DNA of 8,035 bases from Pseudomonadota bacterium (GTDB lineage: Bacteria; Pseudomonadota; Alphaproteobacteria; Acetobacterales; Acetobacteraceae), in assembly GCA_021845555.1 (NCBI GenBank), contig JAJZVS010000172.1:1-8035 (forward strand), written 5' to 3'. Every line of letters begins with the position of its first letter. Position 1 is the first letter of the stretch. The position numbers were made by a program, and so were the translations under genes. Of the stretch, positions 7,259 through 8,035 are shown piece after piece. The notes beneath the pieces were generated by a model. That model saw only the letters and a program-made list of their open reading frames with translations. It searched no databases and was not told the DNA's origin.

Positions 7259-8035
7259 ATGACCTCTCTCTCCCCTTCGGCCGCCCCGTTGGCCACCCCC
7301 TTGGCCGCCGGCGCCGATGCGGCGGCGCGCGAGCGGCGGATCGGCTGGCTCTGCGCCTTCCTGGTACTGCTGATCTGGCTCGCGTTCCAGATTTCCGGCC
7401 GGATGTCCGTGCGCCAGGCGCTCACGCCCTGGGATGTGGCGGCGTTGCGCTACAGCGGCGCTTTCCTGGGCGTGCTGCCGCTGCTGGCCTGGCGCGGGGT
7501 GCCGCGCCTGAAGCCGCACCGCGCCGCCGTGCTGGTGGCGCTGTCGGCGTTCGGCTTTCCGCTCGGCGCCTATGTCGGGTTCAGCCTGGCGCCGGTGGCG
7601 CACGGGGCGGTGATCCTGTTCGGCGGGCTGCCGATCGCCACCGCGCTGCTCGGGGCGGGATTGTTCCGCCTGCGCGTGCCGCGGACCCAGCTCGCCGTCC
7701 TGCCGGTGATCGCCGCCGGGATCGTGCTGACCGGGATCGATTCCGGCGCCGGCGCCGACGCGGCCGGGGCATGGCGGGGCGACCTGGCGTTCCTGCTGGC
7801 GGTGGGGTGCCTCGCCACCTTCACCCTGCTGCTGCGGCGGTGGGCGATCCCCGCGCTGGACGCGATGATCACGCTGTCCCTGTGGGGCGCGCCGCTCTAC
7901 CTGCCGGTGTGGTGGCTGGCGCTGCCGTCACGGCTGGCGGTGGCGGCGCCGGGCGCAGCGGTCTATCAGATGATCGTGCAGGGACCCGTCACGGCGGTGG
8001 CGGCGATGTTCCTCTATTCCCGCGCGGTGAACGCG
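7259..8035 (+). CDS. EamA/DMT-family membrane transporter (partial, 3' end outside window)
   Basis: Open frame of 259 codons with no stop before the window ends. After a short Ala/Pro-rich N-terminus and RERR, hydrophobic segments appear at about 29-46, 59-78, 89-108, 112-136, 144-160, 174-193, 201-221 and 234-254: eight of the ten helices expected for a roughly 300-residue EamA protein made of two repeated five-helix units. The second helix motif WDVAALRYSGAFLGVLPLL with its Arg, and the G-rich third and fourth helices (APVAHGAVILFGGLPIATAL), are typical of the family. Such proteins export or import amino acids, nucleotides or other metabolites; the substrate cannot be assigned. The ATG at 7259-7261 has no good Shine-Dalgarno nearby; an in-frame TTG lies 12 nt upstream. 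The gene is divergent from the importer operon and shares its spacer. Confidence 0.88.
   Translation, partial: MTSLSPSAAPLATPLAAGADAAARERRIGWLCAFLVLLIWLAFQISGRMSVRQALTPWDVAALRYSGAFLGVLPLLAWRGVPRLKPHRAAVLVALSAFGFPLGAYVGFSLAPVAHGAVILFGGLPIATALLGAGLFRLRVPRTQLAVLPVIAAGIVLTGIDSGAGADAAGAWRGDLAFLLAVGCLATFTLLLRRWAIPALDAMITLSLWGAPLYLPVWWLALPSRLAVAAPGAAVYQMIVQGPVTAVAAMFLYSRAVNA

Overview
The base composition is very GC-rich. The gene set and the GC-rich 'gggggcgctgccccc' type intergenic palindromes suggest an alphaproteobacterium, most likely Rhodospirillales/Acetobacteraceae. This is inferred from composition, protein style and gene order; no 16S or other phylogenetic marker is present.

Layout. Nearly all genes are on the minus strand and are read from right to left. 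A substrate-binding protein with a twin-arginine-like signal (5392-6729) comes first. After a 379-bp structured gap come a MalF/UgpA-type permease (4062-5012), a MalG/UgpE-type permease (3175-4065, joined to the first by an ATGA overlap) and a MalK/UgpC-type ATPase (2061-3164, 10 nt further on). Together these make a complete CUT1-type ABC importer, probably for a sugar, polyol or glycerol-phosphate-like solute. The substrate cannot be read from the sequence. After 91 bp the cofactor-independent phosphoglycerate mutase gpmI follows (425-1969), with a GTG start and a good Shine-Dalgarno. A repeat-rich spacer (about 168-424) separates gpmI from a partial minus-strand ORF at the left edge (1-167). 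That ORF looks like a signal peptide followed by an Ala/Arg/Glu-rich helix, which would fit an EnvC-like murein hydrolase activator, a common neighbour of gpmI in alphaproteobacteria. On the right edge a plus-strand EamA-family (DMT) transporter starts at 7259 and runs off the window.

Non-coding regions. Three spacers hold structure. (i) At 188-397 there is a composite inverted-repeat element with perfect 15-bp outer arms, perfect 22-bp inner arms and three small hairpins. (ii) At 5013-5391, between the binding-protein gene and the permeases, there is a strong hairpin suited to stabilising the binding-protein mRNA or limiting read-through. (iii) At 6730-7258, the divergent spacer holds five alternating CGATCC/GGATCG hexamers (6801-6920) that can form mutually exclusive hairpins, and an AT-rich island with a 7-bp direct repeat spaced exactly 21 bp apart (7107-7134).

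Function. The binding protein would deliver a solute to the two-permease channel powered by the ATPase, while GpmI interconverts 3- and 2-phosphoglycerate in central carbon flow. I saw no defence system, CRISPR array, transposase, rRNA or tRNA. The protein genes are ordinary; the unusual material is in the intergenic DNA.
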